Positions 1 through 7,955 are shown, counted from the first letter of the stretch. The stretch: 34,256 nt of DNA from an uncultured Synergistaceae bacterium (GCA_937868015.1 CALMLW010000030.1:1-34256), one strand, 5' to 3'. The notes: generated by a model from the letters alone, not told the origin. Numbers and translations: made by a program.

Positions 1-48
1 TCCTTGGCATGGAAGAGGTCGGGGGTTCGATTCCCCCCAGCTCCACCA
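1..48 (+). tRNA. tRNA-Ala (anticodon GGC), 3' part only
   Basis: The 5' half lies outside the window. What remains is the anticodon loop TTGGCAT flanked by TTCC and GGAAG, so the anticodon is GGC (alanine). It is followed by a short variable loop, a perfect T arm (GGGGG, TTCGATT loop, CCCCC at 21-37), the 3' acceptor strand CAGCTCC, discriminator A, and an encoded CCA ending at 48. The identity rests on the anticodon only, because the acceptor 5' strand is not visible. Confidence 0.93.
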
Positions 49-56
49 GTAATAGC

Positions 57-97
57 AAGGGTTCGCGGGGTTTCCTCGTGAGCCCTTTTTCTTTTTT
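57..97 (+). terminator. Rho-independent terminator after tRNA-Ala
   Basis: A 14-bp stem (57-70 with 74-87, including G-U pairs) closes a TTT loop. It is followed by an almost unbroken T run to 97. It sits nine bases after the tRNA CCA end and would stop the tRNA transcript. Confidence 0.88.
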
Positions 98-440
98 CCC
101 TACTTTCGCATTGCCCCGGTCATTTAGATTAAAGATCGGCGTATACCAGAGACACACGACCAGAATCCACAGGGGCTCACGGCGGTGAACCCCCTTCTTC
201 TGCTGGGGGCGCGCATCTTTCAGCGGGATCCCTTTGGTCTTTTTAACCACACTCCATCCTCCACTCTTTTGCCCCTTCGGGTGGTCTGACGGAGCGGAGA
301 TCATGGAGGGAGCGGGAACATCCAAGGGCCCACGATCCTCAGGTTGATTCTCCCGCCCCACCACTCCGGAAATTCCCGTCCCTCGGTCGATGACTTGTCC
401 CCGGGGGCTTCGATGCCTTCTCGCCAAGGCTGGGGAACGG
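98..440. other. Gene-free stretch between tRNA-Ala terminator and gpt
   Basis: No credible gene was found on either strand. A minus-strand frame runs from an ATG at 304 out of the window, but it reads through the terminator and the antisense of the tRNA and is judged spurious. An imperfect hairpin (GGGG-C-TCAC / GTGA-A-CCCC, about 173-194) lacks a T run on either strand. No clear terminator for the minus-strand gpt gene was recognised here. Confidence 0.6.
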
Positions 441-947
441 TCAGGCGGGGTCTTTACTCTGCTGGGCGATGGGGGAGACGAATTCCACGTGGATCTCCGC
501 GTCCCAGGGGAAGAGGATCCAGGTGTCTTGGCTCACCTCGGTGATGTAGGTGTCCACCTCGGGACGGCCGTCGGGCTTCGCGTAGACCGTGGCGAAGTGG
601 GCCTCGGGGAACATGCGCCGCACCACCCGGGCGGTATTGCCCGTGTCCACCAGGTCGTCCACGATGAGCCAATCTTCTGAACACCCTCGAAGATGGGCCG
701 TGTCCTGGAGAAGTTGAATCTCTCCTTGGTTTCTCAAGGTATAGCTGGAGACGCACACCGTGTCAATAACTCGGACGTCCAGCTCTCGGGCCACGATGGC
801 GGCGGGCACCAGCCCTCCCCGGGCCACGGCGACGATCTTCTCCCAGGGACGGCGCCCCATGAGGCGCCATGCCAGGGCTCGGCAATCCCGGTGAAGCTGA
901 TCCCAGGTCACCGGAAAGGTCTTACGGTAACGATCTTCCGTTGCCAT
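441..947 (-). CDS. gpt: Xanthine/guanine phosphoribosyltransferase
   Basis: This 168-residue cytosolic purine salvage enzyme would transfer phosphoribose from PRPP to guanine or xanthine. The whole protein aligns by eye with E. coli Gpt. It has an N-terminal VTWDQLHRDCRALAWRLM block, ARGGLVPAAIVAREL (42-56), DTVCVSSY (62-69), the PRPP-binding motif IVDDLVDTGNT (95-105), FAKP-like YAKPDGRP (122-129), and QDTWILFPWD (140-149), whose Trp148 stacks on the purine in this family. The ATG start has a GGGAGGAG ribosome site nine bases upstream. The prepilin peptidase gene lies 129 bp upstream on the same strand, so cotranscription is possible. The AT-rich stretch at about 970-995 could also hold its own promoter, but no convincing -35/-10 pair was found. 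Confidence 0.93.
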   Translation of the reverse strand: MATEDRYRKTFPVTWDQLHRDCRALAWRLMGRRPWEKIVAVARGGLVPAAIVARELDVRVIDTVCVSSYTLRNQGEIQLLQDTAHLRGCSEDWLIVDDLVDTGNTARVVRRMFPEAHFATVYAKPDGRPEVDTYITEVSQDTWILFPWDAEIHVEFVSPIAQQSKDPA

Positions 948-1076
948 GCTGTTGGACTCCTCCCACTAATATCGAATTTTTACAAAGTCTTATGCGGCCA
1001 CCGAAAGATCTCCGGGGGCTGCCCCCCGTCTCCCGAAAGGTCCTCGCCATTTCCCAATCCTGCCGGATGGCGCCCC

Positions 1077-1859
1077 CTACCAGGGCCACCCCGGAGCCCA
1101 CCCCATCCAGGCCAGGAGCGAGGGCCCCCCTAGGAGGCTCGCCACCCCCCCCAGGGCGAGAAAGGGTCCCAAGGGAATGGCGTCCTTGCGGTGCACCTTG
1201 CCCAGGATCATCATGGGGACGATCACCACTCCCCCCGCCATGATGCCGCCGTAGAAGGCCACCCCGGTCATCTTCCACCCCAGGATTCCTCCCAGGCCCG
1301 CCATGAGGGACCCATCTCCCCATCCCATGCCCTCCTGGCCGCTGAGGACGCGGCTAGCCACGATGACGACGGCGATGATGCCAAAGCCCAGGGCGGCCCC
1401 GAGGAGGCCGTCGATCAAGGCGTCTTTCCCTCCTCCGACCCGGAGGATCAGGCCTAAGGCGCCGGGTGATAGGGCAAAGAGGTCGAAGATGACCCCCTCT
1501 TCCAGGTCCGTGAGGGCGTTGAGGAACAGCGAGAACGCGGCCACCGTCCCGAGGGCCAGGGCCCAGGGAGAGAGCCCCCAGCGCCCCCACACCGCCCCTC
1601 CCAGGAGGGCCCCGACCATCTCCACCGCCGGGTAGCGCCAGGAGAGGGCCCGGGTGCAACCCCGACACCGGCCCCTCTGGAGGGCAAAGGAAAGCAAGGG
1701 GACGAGCTCGGACCAGGGGAGTTCCCTGCCGCAGTGCGGACAATGGGACCGAGAGAGCCCTCCCCAGGGCTCCCCCGCGAGGGATCGGGATGCCACGACG
1801 TTGAGAAAAGATCCCAGGCAGGCCCCTAGCAGGGCCCCAAGAAGAGCTAAAATGACCAT
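1077..1859 (-). CDS. Type IV prepilin leader peptidase (A24 family)
   Basis: An integral membrane aspartic protease that removes class III leader peptides from type IV pilins and pseudopilins. The frame is open from 1919, but the start is placed at the ATG at 1859, which is preceded by GAGGAGG (spacer of about nine bases) and begins directly with the first hydrophobic segment MVILALLGALLGACLGSFLNV. The protein is then 260 residues. Diagnostic features are two zinc-binding CxxC pairs (CPHC and CRGC) in the cytoplasmic loop, the first catalytic Asp in LTDLEEGVIFD, the second in the GxGD motif GWGD, and about six to eight further hydrophobic helices. The family's common GDxKL is GDGSLMAG here, so the Lys after the catalytic Asp is absent. 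No pilin genes are nearby, so its substrates are encoded elsewhere. Confidence 0.93.
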   Translation of the reverse strand: MVILALLGALLGACLGSFLNVVASRSLAGEPWGGLSRSHCPHCGRELPWSELVPLLSFALQRGRCRGCTRALSWRYPAVEMVGALLGGAVWGRWGLSPWALALGTVAAFSLFLNALTDLEEGVIFDLFALSPGALGLILRVGGGKDALIDGLLGAALGFGIIAVVIVASRVLSGQEGMGWGDGSLMAGLGGILGWKMTGVAFYGGIMAGGVVIVPMMILGKVHRKDAIPLGPFLALGGVASLLGGPSLLAWMGWAPGWPW

Positions 1860-1967
1860 CCGTTTTTTCCTCCTCGTCGTGCGGCGGACGTCGGGGGGCG
1901 CTGGGGCCCCATCCTCCACCCTCGAATTGGACGGCCGAAGGGGAGTCCTTCCGTGCCACCTACATCA

Positions 1968-1996
1968 CTTATACCATGGCTTCTCCTTTGCCTCAA
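1968..1996 (-). promoter_or_regulatory. Sigma70-type promoter for the prepilin peptidase gene
   Basis: Read on the minus strand, TTGAGG (1996-1991), a 17-base spacer and TATAAG (1973-1968) form a near-consensus promoter. The start of transcription would be near 1960, giving a leader of about 100 nt before the ATG at 1859. Confidence 0.65.
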
Positions 1997-2130
1997 TTGA
2001 CCTCCGGACCGCCCCTCGGGAAAAAGGTCAGGAGGGTAAGGGGGGAGATGGGCCCCCGGAGCCCGAGGGAGTGTGCTACACTTTTCCCCCGGAAAATGGC
2101 GTCGACAAAAGACGATGGGGGCGATGATCG

Positions 2131-3813
2131 GTGAAGTGGAAGGCGATGGTGGCGGGGGCCTTGGTGACACTGGGGGTCGCGGTGGGAGGGGCCCGGGGGG
2201 AGGCCCGGGAGGATTGGGCGCTGACATTGCTCCGAGGCATGTCTCTGGAAGAAAAGGTGGGGCAGGTGATGGTGGGGTTTTTTCGAGGGGCGGAGCTCTC
2301 GGGAGACCTCCGGGATAGCCTTCGCCGTGTTCGCCTGGGGGGGGTGATCCTCTACTCCTCCACGGGAAACATCGAAAGCCCCGGCCAGGTGGCGAGATTG
2401 GTGCGAGATATCCAGAATTTTTCCGCCCGAGGAGGCCTAGTGCCTCCCTGGGTGGCCATCGACCAAGAGGGGGGGGTGGTGTCCCGCCTGGTCGATGGAG
2501 TGACGGTTTTCCCGGGCAACATGGCCCTGGGGGCGACGGGAGATGGGGTCCTGGCGGAGGCCCAGGGGCGCATCGAGGCCCAGGAGCTTCGCACCCTGGG
2601 GATCACATGGAACTTCGCCCCGGTGGTGGACGTGAACAATAACCCCGCCAACCCGGTCATCGGCATTCGATCCTTTGGCTCTTCCCCGGAGGAGGTGGCC
2701 CGGCTGGGGGCGGCCCTGGGGCGTCCCCACTACGCCGCAGGAGTTCTTTGGACCGCCAAGCACTATCCGGGACATGGGGACACGGACACGGATTCCCACC
2801 TGGGGCTTCCCAGGATCAGCGGAGACCTGGCGCGCCTGGAGCGCGTGGAGCTGGCCCCCTTCGATGCCTTGATCCGGGAAGGAGTCCCCGCCATCATGAC
2901 GGCTCACGTGGTGGTGCCCGCCTTGGAAAGCGGAGATTCCCTGCCTGCCACCATGTCCCCGGCGGTGCTGGGACGCCTGCGTCGCCAGGGCTTCGACGGG
3001 CTCATCGTGAGCGATTCCCTGGGCATGGGGGCTCTGGACAAGACGTGGGGCACCCCGGAGGCGGCGGTGCGCGCCCTGGAGGCGGGGTGTGACGTGCTCG
3101 TCTTCGGCGCGGATAAGGGGCACGATCCGGAAGAACAGCGGGAGATCGCCCAGGCGTTGATTCGGGCGGTGCGCCAGGGGAGGATTCCGGAAAAGCGCCT
3201 CGACGACGCAGTGCTCCGCGTCCTTCGGGCAAAGGCTCGCCTGGGGATCGTGAAAGACCCCTGGCCCCGGGAGGGAGATCTCCCTCTCTTGGCGGCCCCG
3301 GAAAGTCTGGCGGTGGCGGATCGCATCGCCCAAAAAAGCATTACGCTGGTGCGGGGAGGGGTGTTGGGCCCCGATGAAAGGGGCGAGGGGAGCGTCCCCT
3401 TGGTTTGGCCCTCCGATCGGCGGAAAGCGGCGGAGGTCTTGGTGGAGGCCTGTCCGGCCCTCGCGCCGATTTTCATGTCTCGGGATGCCTCTCCGGAGGA
3501 GAGGGACGAGGTGATCCGGCGGGTGGGAGATGCCCCCCGGGTGGTGGTGGGGGGATATGACCTGGGAAGGACCCCCGCCTGGCAGGCCCTGGTGCAAGAG
3601 TTAGGTCCCGTCCGGGTGACCCTTTTGGCCCTGCGCTCCCCCTACGACCTACGGGCCGTCCCCGCTGTGGGGGGATATCTGTGCAGCTACGGAGATCGCC
3701 CCGCTTCGTTGCGAGCCCTGGGGGGGGTCCTCCTGGGCCGGGTGGCGCCCCAGGGGCGACTGCCGGTAGAGCTCCCGGGGTTGTACCCCCGGGGATGGGG
3801 GATGGGAGAGTAG
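2131..3813 (+). CDS. Exported GH3 beta-N-acetylhexosaminidase (NagZ-like)
   Basis: A 560-residue glycoside hydrolase family 3 enzyme, most like two-domain NagZ proteins that cleave N-acetylglucosamine from peptidoglycan fragments. The GTG start is followed by a signal peptide (MKWKAMVAGALVTLGVAVGGARG), so it acts outside the cytoplasm. The catalytic domain has AIDQEGG (Asp111), the NagZ signature KHYPGHGDTDTDSH (210-223) carrying the His/Asp acid-base loop, and IVSDSLGMGA with nucleophile Asp295. Residues from about 380 form a second, GH3-C-like domain, as in Bacillus NagZ. The ribosome site is weak (GGGGGCGATGATCG before GTG). The gene is divergent from pilD and convergent with the zinc-ribbon gene. 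Family membership is clear. The exact substrate, whether muropeptides or wall polymer, is inference. Confidence 0.9.
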   Translation: MKWKAMVAGALVTLGVAVGGARGEAREDWALTLLRGMSLEEKVGQVMVGFFRGAELSGDLRDSLRRVRLGGVILYSSTGNIESPGQVARLVRDIQNFSARGGLVPPWVAIDQEGGVVSRLVDGVTVFPGNMALGATGDGVLAEAQGRIEAQELRTLGITWNFAPVVDVNNNPANPVIGIRSFGSSPEEVARLGAALGRPHYAAGVLWTAKHYPGHGDTDTDSHLGLPRISGDLARLERVELAPFDALIREGVPAIMTAHVVVPALESGDSLPATMSPAVLGRLRRQGFDGLIVSDSLGMGALDKTWGTPEAAVRALEAGCDVLVFGADKGHDPEEQREIAQALIRAVRQGRIPEKRLDDAVLRVLRAKARLGIVKDPWPREGDLPLLAAPESLAVADRIAQKSITLVRGGVLGPDERGEGSVPLVWPSDRRKAAEVLVEACPALAPIFMSRDASPEERDEVIRRVGDAPRVVVGGYDLGRTPAWQALVQELGPVRVTLLALRSPYDLRAVPAVGGYLCSYGDRPASLRALGGVLLGRVAPQGRLPVELPGLYPRGWGMGE

Positions 3814-3855
3814 GCCTTCTTTCGTTCGGCTCCTCGGCGCGAAAGGGAGGGCGGG

Positions 3856-3887
3856 AAAAAAACCGGGAGGGGCTTTACCCCCTCCCG
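3856..3887 (-). terminator. Rho-independent terminator of the zinc-ribbon gene
   Basis: On the minus strand a 9-bp GC-rich stem (CGGGAGGGG / CCCCTCCCG, 3887-3864) with a six-base loop is followed by G and seven Ts (3862-3856). It begins 15 bases past the stop codon at 3902. The same hairpin may also stop the plus-strand GH3 transcript, but the T tract is weaker in that direction. Confidence 0.82.
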
Positions 3888-3901
3888 TGCTCTTTCTTCG
3901 T

Positions 3902-4066
3902 CTAACGGACGCTGTAACTCTTGCTTCCCCACTGCTTTCCCTTCAATGGGGCACCCTCCACGAGCTGGACGAATCGACTCAGGCACTTGGGGCATTTGAG
4001 CGCCTGGGGCTTTTGGTCCTCCTCCTGGAATTCGTGCTTGCATTCAAGACACCGGAACGTTCGCAT
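3902..4066 (-). CDS. Small zinc-ribbon protein (54 aa)
   Basis: A 54-residue protein beginning MRTFRCLECKHEF. It has two CxxC knuckles (CLEC at 6-9 and CPKC at about 31-34) typical of FmdB-like or rubredoxin-like zinc ribbons, and a basic, Ser/Lys-rich tail ending YSVR. The ATG at 4066 is preceded by a near-perfect GGAGGTGA ribosome site six bases away, and a terminator follows the stop, so this is a complete single-gene unit. Its role is unknown; such ribbons commonly bind Zn or nucleic acid. It is divergent from the RNase J transcription unit. It is short enough to be missed by length-filtered gene callers. Confidence 0.85.
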   Translation of the reverse strand: MRTFRCLECKHEFQEEDQKPQALKCPKCLSRFVQLVEGAPLKGKQWGSKSYSVR

Positions 4067-4152
4067 GCCATCTCACCTCCTTCGGGAATGGGGCCTTACT
4101 CCCCGCATTATACGGTTTTTTCCCTCCGAACGCCATCCCCGTCGGAGAGCGC

Positions 4153-4181
4153 TTGACCGGAAGTGCGGGGATGGGTAGTAT
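4153..4181 (+). promoter_or_regulatory. Sigma70-type promoter upstream of RNase J
   Basis: TTGACC (4153-4158), a 17-base spacer and TAGTAT (4176-4181) match the sigma70 consensus well. The predicted start near 4188 would give a leader of about 325 nt before the RNase J ATG at 4514. No comparably good promoter was found closer to the gene, although AT-rich GATAAA and TAAAAT boxes occur at about 4438 and 4480. Confidence 0.65.
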
Positions 4182-4189
4182 GGCCCAGA

Positions 4190-4513
4190 GAGGAATGTGG
4201 GTGACCTGGGTCACCGCTGTTGTGGTGTGGCCTTCGAAAAAACTAAGTCATCGGGGAGGCAAAAGGGCTCGGGCCCCTGTTCGAGGCTTCTCCCGTCTCC
4301 GGGGGGGAGAAGCGGGGATTTGATAACTCCCCCAGGCGTAGGCAAAGAGAGCAAAGGGGGCGCCCGGGGTCGCCGGAGCTTTTTGAGGCGCGGCGGGGAC
4401 GGAAGACCCCGGGCCTTGGGGGTCGCAAAAAATAACGGATAAAACCGGGAGTTCTGCCCCGGAGAAAACGGCGGAACGGGATAAAATTCCCTAATGGTTT
4501 CAGAGGAGGATGC
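4190..4513 (+). other. Long structured leader of the RNase J operon, or small RNA region
   Basis: No reading frame in this stretch looks coding. It contains several inverted repeats: the dyad at 4201-4214, a 9-bp stem GCTTCTCCC / GGGAGAAGC (4286-4294 with 4305-4313), and GACCCC / GGGGTC (4405-4410 with 4419-4424) followed by A-rich sequence. No known riboswitch, tmRNA, 6S, SRP or RNase P signature was recognised. The simplest reading is a 5' untranslated leader. Ribonuclease genes are often autoregulated through such leaders. Confidence 0.45.
4201..4214. promoter_or_regulatory. Perfect inverted repeat just after the predicted RNase J start site
   Basis: GTGACC-TG-GGTCAC is a perfect 6-2-6 dyad. 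It lies about 20 bases downstream of the -10 box at 4176-4181, a position where a dimeric repressor would block transcription. No second copy was noticed elsewhere in the window. The binding protein is unknown, and in RNA the same sequence could form a short hairpin. Confidence 0.4.
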
Positions 4514-6238
4514 ATGACTCGATCGAATGCGCGGGCGAGAAGAAGGAAGGCTTCTCAGGCGGGTAGCGGCAAGGATACCTTGCGCTTTTTCGCCCTGGGA
4601 GGTCTGGGGGAAATTGGGAAGAACATGTATGTTTTGGAGTGCGGCGATGACATCGTAGTGGTGGATTCGGGGCTCATGTTCCCCGACGAGGAGATGTTGG
4701 GCATCGACTTCGTCATCCCTGACATCTCCTACTTGGAGGAAAACAAGCACCGTATCCGGGGACTGGTACTCACCCACGGCCACGAGGACCACATTGGGGC
4801 CCTTCCTTTTGTCCTGCCCAAGTTGGATGTGCCCCTTTACGGCACCTGTCTGACGCTGGGCATGGCGCAGGGGAAGCTCGCCGAAGTGGCGCCGGCGTAT
4901 CGAGCGAAGCTGAACGAGGTGAAAGCGGGCGACGTGGTGGAGCTGGGGGCCTTTTCGGTGCGATTCATCGCCGTGTGTCATTCCATCCCCGACGGCGTGG
5001 CGCTGGCCATCCGCACCCCCTTGGGGACGGTGGTGCATACGGGGGACTTCAAGTTCGATGCCACCCCCATCGATGACCGTCCGACGGACTATAGCGCCTT
5101 TGCGGAGCTGGGGCGGGAGGGAGTGCTTCTGCTCCTTTCCGATTCCACCAACGTGGAGCGAGGGGGTTTCACGCCGTCGGAGCGCATGGTGGGGCGCACC
5201 CTGGAGCAGATCTTCCGATTGCACCGATCCAAGCGCATCATCATGGCGGCCTTTGCCAGCAATCTTCACCGGGTGCAGCAGATGTGCGACGTGTCTGCCA
5301 TGTTCAACCGTAAGGTGGTGCTCATGGGGCGGAGCATGGTGAATAACGTAGAGCTCGCCCGGCGTCTGGGGTACATCAAGGCCGACGACGACCTCTTCCT
5401 GCCCCAGCACGAGGCGGATTCTTTTCCGGCGAATCGGACGGCGGTGCTCACCACGGGGAGCCAGGGAGAGCCCTTCTCGGGGCTGGTGCTCATGAGCAAG
5501 GGAGAGCATCGCTTCCTGAACCTGGGATCCAAGGACCTGGTGGTCATCAACGCCACGCCCATCCCGGGCAACGAGAAGCTCGTGAGCCGTACTATAAACC
5601 GGCTTTTCGTCTGCGGATGCGAGGTCCTTTACGAGCAGGACCGCCAGTTGCACGTCTCGGGGCACGCCTCCCGAGAAGAGCTGAAGATGATGCTGAGCCT
5701 GGTCAAGCCCCAGTACTTCGTGCCCGTCCACGGGGAGTACCGCATGTTGGTGCGACACGCCCAGCTCGCCGAAGAGGTGGGTGTGAACGGCAAAAACGTC
5801 TTTGTGCTCCAAAGCGGCGACGTGCTGGAGATCACCCGGGATAAGGCCCAGGCCAAGGGGACCGTTCCCGCCGGAGGCATCTTGGTGGACGGCATGGCCT
5901 TGGGAGAGGTGGAAGGAAGCCTTCTCAGGGAGAGGCGAGAGCTCTCCGAAGAAGGAGTGGTGGTGGTGTCTCTGGTGGTGGACCGGAAATTTCGCCTCCG
6001 AGGGAAGCCCTTGGTGGAAAGCCGGGGGGCGGTGCACGTGAAAGAATCGGCCACCCTGACCAAGGAAATGGGAGACGCCGTGGTCCAGGTGGTGGAGGGG
6101 GTCTCCCGCCGTCGAGACCGGTCGGAAAAGGAGCTGGCGGAGGCGGTGGGTTCCCGGGTGCGTTCGGTGCTTCGGGGATACTCCCGGAGCTCTCCCACCA
6201 TCCTTCCGATGGTAACCATAGTGGAGGAAGGGGCGTAG
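4514..6238 (+). CDS. rnj: Ribonuclease J
   Basis: A 574-residue metallo-beta-lactamase/beta-CASP ribonuclease with endo- and 5'-3' exonuclease activity in mRNA decay and rRNA maturation. A basic N-terminal tail (MTRSNARARRRKAS) precedes the fold. The zinc motif THGHEDH is at 87-93. Further metal and catalytic residues lie in HSIPDG, HTGDFKFD and SDSTNVERGG. The beta-CASP region includes MAAFASNLHRVQQ, GRSM, TTGSQGEP and ATPIPGNE, then HVSGHAS and the metal-binding VHGEYRML. A C-terminal domain follows LEITRDKA. The length is normal for the family. The ATG has GAGGAGG six bases upstream. The gene heads a run of fifteen co-directional genes; uppP begins five bases after its stop. Confidence 0.97.
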   Translation: MTRSNARARRRKASQAGSGKDTLRFFALGGLGEIGKNMYVLECGDDIVVVDSGLMFPDEEMLGIDFVIPDISYLEENKHRIRGLVLTHGHEDHIGALPFVLPKLDVPLYGTCLTLGMAQGKLAEVAPAYRAKLNEVKAGDVVELGAFSVRFIAVCHSIPDGVALAIRTPLGTVVHTGDFKFDATPIDDRPTDYSAFAELGREGVLLLLSDSTNVERGGFTPSERMVGRTLEQIFRLHRSKRIIMAAFASNLHRVQQMCDVSAMFNRKVVLMGRSMVNNVELARRLGYIKADDDLFLPQHEADSFPANRTAVLTTGSQGEPFSGLVLMSKGEHRFLNLGSKDLVVINATPIPGNEKLVSRTINRLFVCGCEVLYEQDRQLHVSGHASREELKMMLSLVKPQYFVPVHGEYRMLVRHAQLAEEVGVNGKNVFVLQSGDVLEITRDKAQAKGTVPAGGILVDGMALGEVEGSLLRERRELSEEGVVVVSLVVDRKFRLRGKPLVESRGAVHVKESATLTKEMGDAVVQVVEGVSRRRDRSEKELAEAVGSRVRSVLRGYSRSSPTILPMVTIVEEGA

Positions 6239-6243
6239 GCGGC

Positions 6244-7053
6244 GTGTTCGGTGATAGCCTCGTGTTGGGTTTTGTCCAGGGGCTCACGGAGTTCCTCCCG
6301 GTGAGCAGCTCCGCTCACCTGGTGATCATGCAGAGGATCCTGGGGTGGCGTGAGCCCGCCCTGGCCTTCGACCTGATGCTCCACGTGGCCACCATGATGG
6401 CCACGCTGATCTTTTTCCGAAACGACGTGGGGCGCCTGGGGATGGAGTGGCTAGCGGGCTTTCGGGGGAGCGAGGGGCGAAAGCCCGGGTGGCGCTACGG
6501 ATGGGCGGTCATCGCCGCCACCATGGCCACCGCCCTGGTGGGATTGCCCCTAAAACCGCTGGTGGAGAAGGCGTTAAGTTCCACGATGGTCGTGGGCCTG
6601 GGGTTGATCCTCACGGCGGCCCTCCTGGAGGGCGCCATGAGGGCTTCCGAGGGGCGCCGTCGTCTGGGGCTGGGCCATGCCTTCCTGGTGGGATTGGCCC
6701 AGGGAGTGGCGACCTTTCCGGGAATTTCCCGGTCGGGGAGCACCATCGCGGCGAGCGTGTTTTTGGGGATTCCCCGGGAAGAGGCCTTTAGGTTTTCCTT
6801 TCTCCTTTCTCTCCCGGCCATCCTGGGGGCCACGGTTTTAGAGGGTCGCGACCTGGGGGGATGGGGAGCCTTCGGGGCGTCCCTCCCTTCGGGGTGGTGG
6901 GCGGGCATGGCGGTGGCCCTTGTCACGGGGCTCATGGCCCTGGCGGTGCTCCGTCGCCTGGTGATCCAGGGACGCTGGCGGGGCTTTGCGGTCTACTGCG
7001 CCCTTTTGGGAGGGAGTACCGTGGTCTTTTCCCTCCTGTTTCCCGGGGTGTGA
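6244..7053 (+). CDS. uppP: Undecaprenyl-diphosphatase UppP (BacA)
   Basis: A 269-residue polytopic membrane enzyme that converts undecaprenyl diphosphate to the monophosphate. This recycles the lipid carrier for peptidoglycan and wall polymers and can confer bacitracin tolerance. Both family motifs are intact: QGLTEFLPVSSSAH (12-25, with Glu16) and PGISRSGST (159-167, with Arg163). About seven to eight hydrophobic segments follow the expected pattern. It starts with GTG five bases after the RNase J stop, so translation is probably coupled. The GTG is preferred because MFGDSLVLGFVQGLTE matches the usual N terminus. Confidence 0.96.
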   Translation: MFGDSLVLGFVQGLTEFLPVSSSAHLVIMQRILGWREPALAFDLMLHVATMMATLIFFRNDVGRLGMEWLAGFRGSEGRKPGWRYGWAVIAATMATALVGLPLKPLVEKALSSTMVVGLGLILTAALLEGAMRASEGRRRLGLGHAFLVGLAQGVATFPGISRSGSTIAASVFLGIPREEAFRFSFLLSLPAILGATVLEGRDLGGWGAFGASLPSGWWAGMAVALVTGLMALAVLRRLVIQGRWRGFAVYCALLGGSTVVFSLLFPGV

Positions 7054-7107
7054 CCGGGGGCGTCGCGGCTTGTGACGGCTTTCGAAGGCTAGACGGGGAG
7101 GGAAAGG

Positions 7108-7350
7108 ATGGCGTCGCGGGGAATCCCTTGGTGGCTTGTGATCCTCTTGGTATTTTTCGGCACCGTGGTGGGGGTGTTCCTCCAGCGTTTCGACGGGCTG
7201 GATACCCTCTTTCGGGACTTCGCCCGGGCGGGGTTTGACCTTCGAGAGGTCGACCTGCTCTTCGTGCGCTTTGGCCTGTCTTTTTTCTTCCGGATAAACC
7301 TCGGTACGCTGTTGGGAGGGGTGGTGGGGCTTTGGCTTTTATTGAGATGA
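7108..7350 (+). CDS. DUF4321 small membrane protein
   Basis: An 80-residue protein with two hydrophobic helices (WWLVILLVFFGTVVGVFL near the N terminus, and LGTLLGGVVGLWLLL at the C terminus) around a short soluble loop. Size, topology and location directly before maf match the DUF4321 family known from Clostridia and Synergistota; no molecular function is established. The ATG follows GGGGAGGGAAAGG, a good ribosome site. Its TGA stop overlaps the ATG of maf (ATGA), indicating translational coupling. Confidence 0.85.
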   Translation: MASRGIPWWLVILLVFFGTVVGVFLQRFDGLDTLFRDFARAGFDLREVDLLFVRFGLSFFFRINLGTLLGGVVGLWLLLR

Positions 7351-7955
7351 GCCCCTTGCCTCCGTTGGTGCTGGCCTCGGGAAGCCCCCGGCGTCGGGCC
7401 CTTCTGGAGGAGCTGGGATGGAGCTTCGCTGTGGTTCCGACGGAGGTGGACGAGACCCCCGAGGCGGGGGAAAGCCCCGAGGCCGTGGCCCGGCGTCTGG
7501 CCGAGGCCAAGGCGGCCGCCGGGGCCCGGGCTTTCCCCGGGGCGCTGGTCCTGGGGGCGGATACCCTGGTGGCCCTGGGGGATCGATTCCTGGGAAAGCC
7601 TCGACACCGGGAGGAGGCGGAGTGGATGCTATCCTTTCTCCAGGGGAGGGAGCACCGGGTGGTGACCGGGGTGGCTCTGGAATGGGGACCCCGGAAGAGC
7701 AGCGCCGTGGAAGTCACCCGGGTGCGCTTTCGGTCCCTCGATCCCGGGGCGGTGCGGGCCTATGTCGCCACGGGGGAGGGGGACGACAAGGCGGGAGCCT
7801 ACGCCATTCAGGGGCGTGGAGCCCTTCTGGTGGAAGGCATCGATGGGTGTTACTTCAACGTGGTGGGGCTTCCTTTGGGGCGCGTCAGCGTCCTTCTGGA
7901 GGGCTGGGGAGTGTCTTTAGAGCGCCAGTGGACCCCGGGAGGTGAGGGAGCTTGA
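7347..7955 (+). CDS. maf: Maf nucleoside-triphosphate pyrophosphatase
   Basis: A 202-residue house-cleaning NTPase that hydrolyses dTTP/UTP or modified nucleotides to the monophosphate. It has the N-terminal signature LASGSPRRRALLEELG, PTEVDETP, the catalytic ADTLVAL, GKPRHREEA, and the C-terminal AYAIQGRGALLVEGIDGCYFNVVGLPL. The start is set at the ATG at 7347, which overlaps the DUF4321 stop as ATGA. An in-frame TTG at 7332 would add only five residues. The stop overlaps the TTG start of the next gene. Maf proteins have also been linked to septum formation, which fits the division genes downstream, but that link is not shown here. Confidence 0.93.
   Translation: MSPLPPLVLASGSPRRRALLEELGWSFAVVPTEVDETPEAGESPEAVARRLAEAKAAAGARAFPGALVLGADTLVALGDRFLGKPRHREEAEWMLSFLQGREHRVVTGVALEWGPRKSSAVEVTRVRFRSLDPGAVRAYVATGEGDDKAGAYAIQGRGALLVEGIDGCYFNVVGLPLGRVSVLLEGWGVSLERQWTPGGEGA

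Noticed and set aside
1-304. Minus-strand frame starting at ATG 304 and leaving the window, reading ...VELGGIEPPTSSMP...
   Set aside because: The C-terminal part is the antisense translation of tRNA-Ala and its terminator, a well-known source of spurious GGIEPPTS-type database proteins. No ribosome site and no recognisable domain.
2437-3597. 386-codon minus-strand frame antisense to the GH3 gene
   Set aside because: The plus-strand GH3 gene explains the region with all catalytic motifs. The antisense product has no recognisable motif.
4190-4513. 6S RNA, tmRNA, SRP RNA or RNase P RNA in the RNase J leader
   Set aside because: None of their conserved core sequences could be found on either strand. 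The stems seen do not form the expected architectures.
4211-6037. 608-codon minus-strand open frame antisense to RNase J
   Set aside because: It lies fully opposite a clear RNase J gene. High GC leaves antisense frames open, and the translated product (His/Gln/Pro/Arg-rich) has no domain character.
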